Source of the DNA: Zelonia costaricensis
Taxonomy: Eukaryota; Euglenozoa; Kinetoplastea; Trypanosomatida; Trypanosomatidae
Assembly (NCBI GenBank): GCA_030849075.1
Contig: JASAOO010003305.1
Coordinates: 1-35,294 of the forward strand
DNA: 35,294 nt
Direction: 5' to 3'
Every line of letters starts with the position of its first letter. The stretch's first letter is position 1. Below are positions 33,701-35,294 of the stretch, in pieces. The notes beneath the pieces were generated by a model, which was given only the letters and a program-made list of their open reading frames with translations, was not told the DNA's origin and made no database searches. The position numbers were made by a program, and so were the translations under genes.

Positions 33701-34830
33701 GACGTCTGGAAGGCCATCATCTCCGCGTTCCCCGGCGGAATTTCGATGCGGTGCCGTGCCAGTACATCCTCCAGCTGCTCGATGCGCATGCTCAGCTGTT
33801 GATTGGTGCCAAAGACGGACGCGATGAGGCCGCGGAAGTCGCGAAACTGGTCCTCGGTGCGCTCGCACGCGTTCATGCGCAGCAGCAGCTCCTCCTTCAC
33901 CGCCGTGAGCTCCGTCTCCCGCTCCTGCCGCAGGGCAAACGCGGCGGCGTGCTCCGCCTTGGCCTGCTGCTCCGCCTCCTGCCGCGCCAGGACGAGCTCG
34001 CGGATCTTCCCTTCAAAGAAGGCCTCGAACTGCTCGTACAGCTCCTTCTCCTGCAGCCGCAAGGCCTCGGCCTTCTCCGTCGTCGCACGCAGCAGCGCGG
34101 CGGCCACGTCCTCCGTGTACCGCTCGATCGTGGGCACGATGCCGGTGAGGGCCGGGTACACAACGGGCAGAAGCGAGAGCGCCTTCTGGATCGCCTTGTG
34201 GCGCTCCGCCAGGGAGGCGCGACGGCCACCGCGCTGCTGCACGTAGCCCTCAAGCTCGCGCAGCCGCTCCGCCCGCCCGGCGGGCGTGATAACAGCCGAG
34301 TCCGCCACCGGCTCCGGCGACGTCGCCTCCGGCGTGGTGGACATCGACGTGACGGTGGTGCCGTTACCCAGTGGTGTGTCGGGTGCCTTGCCACGCTCCG
34401 CCACCGCGGCGGACGGGTTCGGTGACACGGGCATCACCAGCGCGCGCGGCGCAGGCCCCTTCCTGCTGCCGCCACCAACACCACCCCCAGCACCGCGTGG
34501 GGAGTTCGCCCTTGGCCCTGTCGCGTGCTGCTTCATGGCCGTCGCGACCGACTGCAGCGTCGTCGGGGTGTTCCACGGTTGCCCGTACGACTGCGCCGGT
34601 GAAGACGTCGTCTGCGTCGATGCCCCTGCCTCCGCGGCTGTCGCCCCTCCTGCTGCGGGCGGCGGAGTGACCGACGTGAGGCTGCCAAAGCGGAGCAGCT
34701 CGTCTGTTGGCGGCGCCGTTCCGCGTCGTTGGCCGCGGGTGAAGAGGTTGGGGGAAGAGAAGGAGGTGTCGATCGATGGCGGCTGCCGGCGCAGGGCCGG
34801 CAACGTCTGCGGGTGTACTCGCCCGTGCAT
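30760..34830 (-). CDS. Large hypothetical helical protein, possibly axonemal
   Basis: 1356 aa; family not recognised with confidence. Residues 1-175 are Ser/Thr/Pro/Gly-rich and disordered. Residues about 180-380 are coiled coil, opening with a segment (ERHKAIQKALSLLPVVYPAL, then IVPTIERYTEDV) that loosely recalls the N-terminal domain of TSNAXIP1-type axonemal proteins. A further short helix lies near 470-520. Residues about 560-1080 form a largely ordered, Leu/Arg/aromatic-rich region without obvious catalytic motifs. Residues about 1160-1220 are a Gly/Ala/Ser linker with a lysine cluster (GGKKGGKKGGKRKG). There is no signal peptide or TM. The start is the ATG at 34830, the first after the predicted acceptor. 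The open frame continues upstream to a TTG at 35133 through the pyrimidine tract and is not accepted. This is the first gene of the window in transcription order. Confidence 0.88.
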   Translation of the reverse strand: MHGRVHPQTLPALRRQPPSIDTSFSSPNLFTRGQRRGTAPPTDELLRFGSLTSVTPPPAAGGATAAEAGASTQTTSSPAQSYGQPWNTPTTLQSVATAMKQHATGPRANSPRGAGGGVGGGSRKGPAPRALVMPVSPNPSAAVAERGKAPDTPLGNGTTVTSMSTTPEATSPEPVADSAVITPAGRAERLRELEGYVQQRGGRRASLAERHKAIQKALSLLPVVYPALTGIVPTIERYTEDVAAALLRATTEKAEALRLQEKELYEQFEAFFEGKIRELVLARQEAEQQAKAEHAAAFALRQERETELTAVKEELLLRMNACERTEDQFRDFRGLIASVFGTNQQLSMRIEQLEDVLARHRIEIPPGNAEMMAFQTSSDGRASHRQRASVAGVSVGGGVEDEVDGGNGSTDGEGSGAVVRHTSRSKSNQVSMEFIAAAKQELVSSRLTLQEELLHSAFDDRSAYRMRIAGLTQKNLDLNFEVSELEEKVRDLYTYIHEKRFIPAVDENGEEMVLMTPRPRDVPLALQTELGIELRHSTANIVAELATVAINMKHQLNSALLRSRQLTTLASWLSEGTEASGRRGGVSGMLESVTEAAVIPVFPVTAWGTIPHFLRAHVAPDVPNYFWTEAQAACIMHNFFAAYQATRRRARFVRDSKMLSPRVYQLFEHREVLLARIDALKEDVAASVENVPFGYVVTQFARDVLSNLSPQNVQEGLPLLLPGTVALRFPKSTKAAPSSAAAPTALADNAGKPAGAPPSRRAEGRTVEVRSPTSPVGDSFAVRDCPWTDAAPVVELELARFTYNMWYAAVRYQTSQPLCKLFVSLVDGQMPIDTFELMTVVAQRVRRRIEQLDVERTRRFGYARLVKGMVRTVADMDAAPGLRAVQAVAQAFEANHTPLHGGFLGQVALFADETYCLRESAVASLETEVKHRPMNSAAQRAAAAKAATAAAAAAEAPRTPLPPSIITHQVPLPVSLTATSPPSLLPPLGASRIVHFCRQLVLDTVEGLYSRIEYALCTLVEESEVVLGLYLLSLSRAKAALAALDDVASQEGMHSALMSSGGTASLHALGRVSASALAGAQLTAEAAEILGVRGVTHGYINLLESRAGVVEEKRTVERHLTTRMVDQAVRGLPLFKTTTHFPFRCDRQAGPAPVEAGTAHAGASAGDPSGHGDATAATASGGGSGASSGAGGGDVSAAGGKKGGKKGGKRKGAGAAAAGTVVLRRNGYLAVQGGSETTTRLSLSTPRHTGGQNSQNRTDGAADGRDGAARPTTVELEEAMRNTALDALLTSSAEGDLVEWYSLRHALRRTLPSLPWHIFQSDAEDAEKSSMASVSASGIDMPKVATLRASEEEAPH

Positions 34831-34884
34831 GTGCGTGGGTACGACAGGAGGCGAAATAGGGAGGAGAGGCAGAAAGCGGGGCGA

Positions 34885-34912
34885 CTGGGAAACTCGCAAG
34901 GGGGGGGGGAGG
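34885..34912 (-). promoter_or_regulatory. Predicted spliced-leader acceptor of the 1356-aa gene
   Basis: On the minus strand a ten-C run and ttgcg lead to an AG at 34894-34893, with a second AG at 34886-34885 after tttccc. Either gives a leader of 54-62 nt ending at the ATG at 34830, with no ATG between. Confidence 0.55.
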
Positions 34913-35259
34913 CTGACTGTGAATGCTTGGGGTTCTCCGCGGTGGGTTGCGGCGATGGACAGGACGCTCTGCGCGCCGGCACAGCCACGAGGACCAGGGA
35001 GGGAAGAAGGAGACGCGGGGCGAGTGTAGAATGTGCCGCAGGGCGTCACCAGCGGGCCTGGCAGCGAGAACGAGAACAGGGCGAACACCGCAGTGTGACC
35101 TGTCCGCTTCGCCAGGGTTACACAAGTAGACAAGGTCCGGAAGTACGAAAGCGGGGGAAAAAGGGGGAGATGTGCACGAGAGAGGAGGATGCGTGCAGGA
35201 AAGGGGACAATTGTTCAGGCAACTGCCCACAGACACACCCTGTGGAGGTCTGGACGGCG

Positions 35260-35275
35260 CCCCCCCCCCCCCCCC
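35260..35275 (+). repeat. Poly-C homopolymer
   Basis: Uninterrupted run of 16 C, non-coding, near the end of the window. Confidence 0.9.
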
Positions 35276-35294
35276 GGCGAAGAGACCCCGGGTC

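Larger units (their letters stand above)
34831..35294. other. Leader and upstream intergenic DNA of the 1356-aa gene
   Basis: Contains a G run at 34900-34909 (C on the transcribed strand) and a 16-C run at 35260-35275 close to the window edge. No gene is supported. Confidence 0.6.

Overview
The window reads as nuclear DNA of a trypanosomatid protist, most likely of the Leishmania/Leptomonas/Crithidia group (Leishmaniinae). The signs are GC-rich intron-less genes, all on one strand; intergenic regions of 0.5-1.7 kb full of CA/GT microsatellites and poly-T or poly-C tracts; and short leaders in which the first AG after a polypyrimidine tract sits just upstream of the ATG, as expected for spliced-leader trans-splicing. 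A folate dehydrogenase/cyclohydrolase (DHCH2-like), a DNA primase small subunit and ribosomal protein uS19 (S15) occur together. From memory this fits the region equivalent to Leishmania chromosome 22, but that was not checked.

There are 11 genes, all on the minus strand, so they are read from high to low coordinates as one directional (polycistronic) cluster. In transcription order they are: a 1356-aa helical protein of unknown function (30760-34830); ribosomal protein uS19/S15 (29314-29769); a 954-aa Ala/Glu-rich repeat protein with a near-identical 114-bp tandem array (24761-27625); a 1161-aa signal-peptide/cysteine-rich/single-TM protein resembling animal ELAPOR1/2 (19670-23155); an 856-aa protein with two degenerate cyclic-nucleotide-binding-like folds (15881-18451); DNA primase small subunit (13534-14865); a 1278-aa Nup133/Nup155-type nucleoporin candidate (8919-12755); a 331-aa protein with EF-hand-like traces (7375-8370); a 369-aa helical protein with a Cys/His cluster (5797-6906); a 234-aa coiled-coil protein (3499-4203); and a divergent FolD-type protein (1400-2920).

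The genes do not form a functional pathway. As usual in trypanosomatids, neighbours share transcription rather than a job (DNA priming, translation, nuclear pore, endomembrane, C1 metabolism, probable cytoskeleton). Expression differences would come from the UTRs. I saw no tRNA, rRNA, CRISPR, transposase or intact retroelement, and I cannot exclude degenerate SIDER-type elements in the UTRs without a search. Several long open frames extend upstream of the predicted splice sites or start at TTG; I trimmed those starts to the first ATG after the predicted acceptor. The points most worth following up are the ELAPOR-like receptor with an acidic di-leucine tail, the FolD paralogue with an eroded cofactor loop, the amphipathic (ALPS-like) helix in the nucleoporin propeller, and the homogenised 38-residue repeat array.
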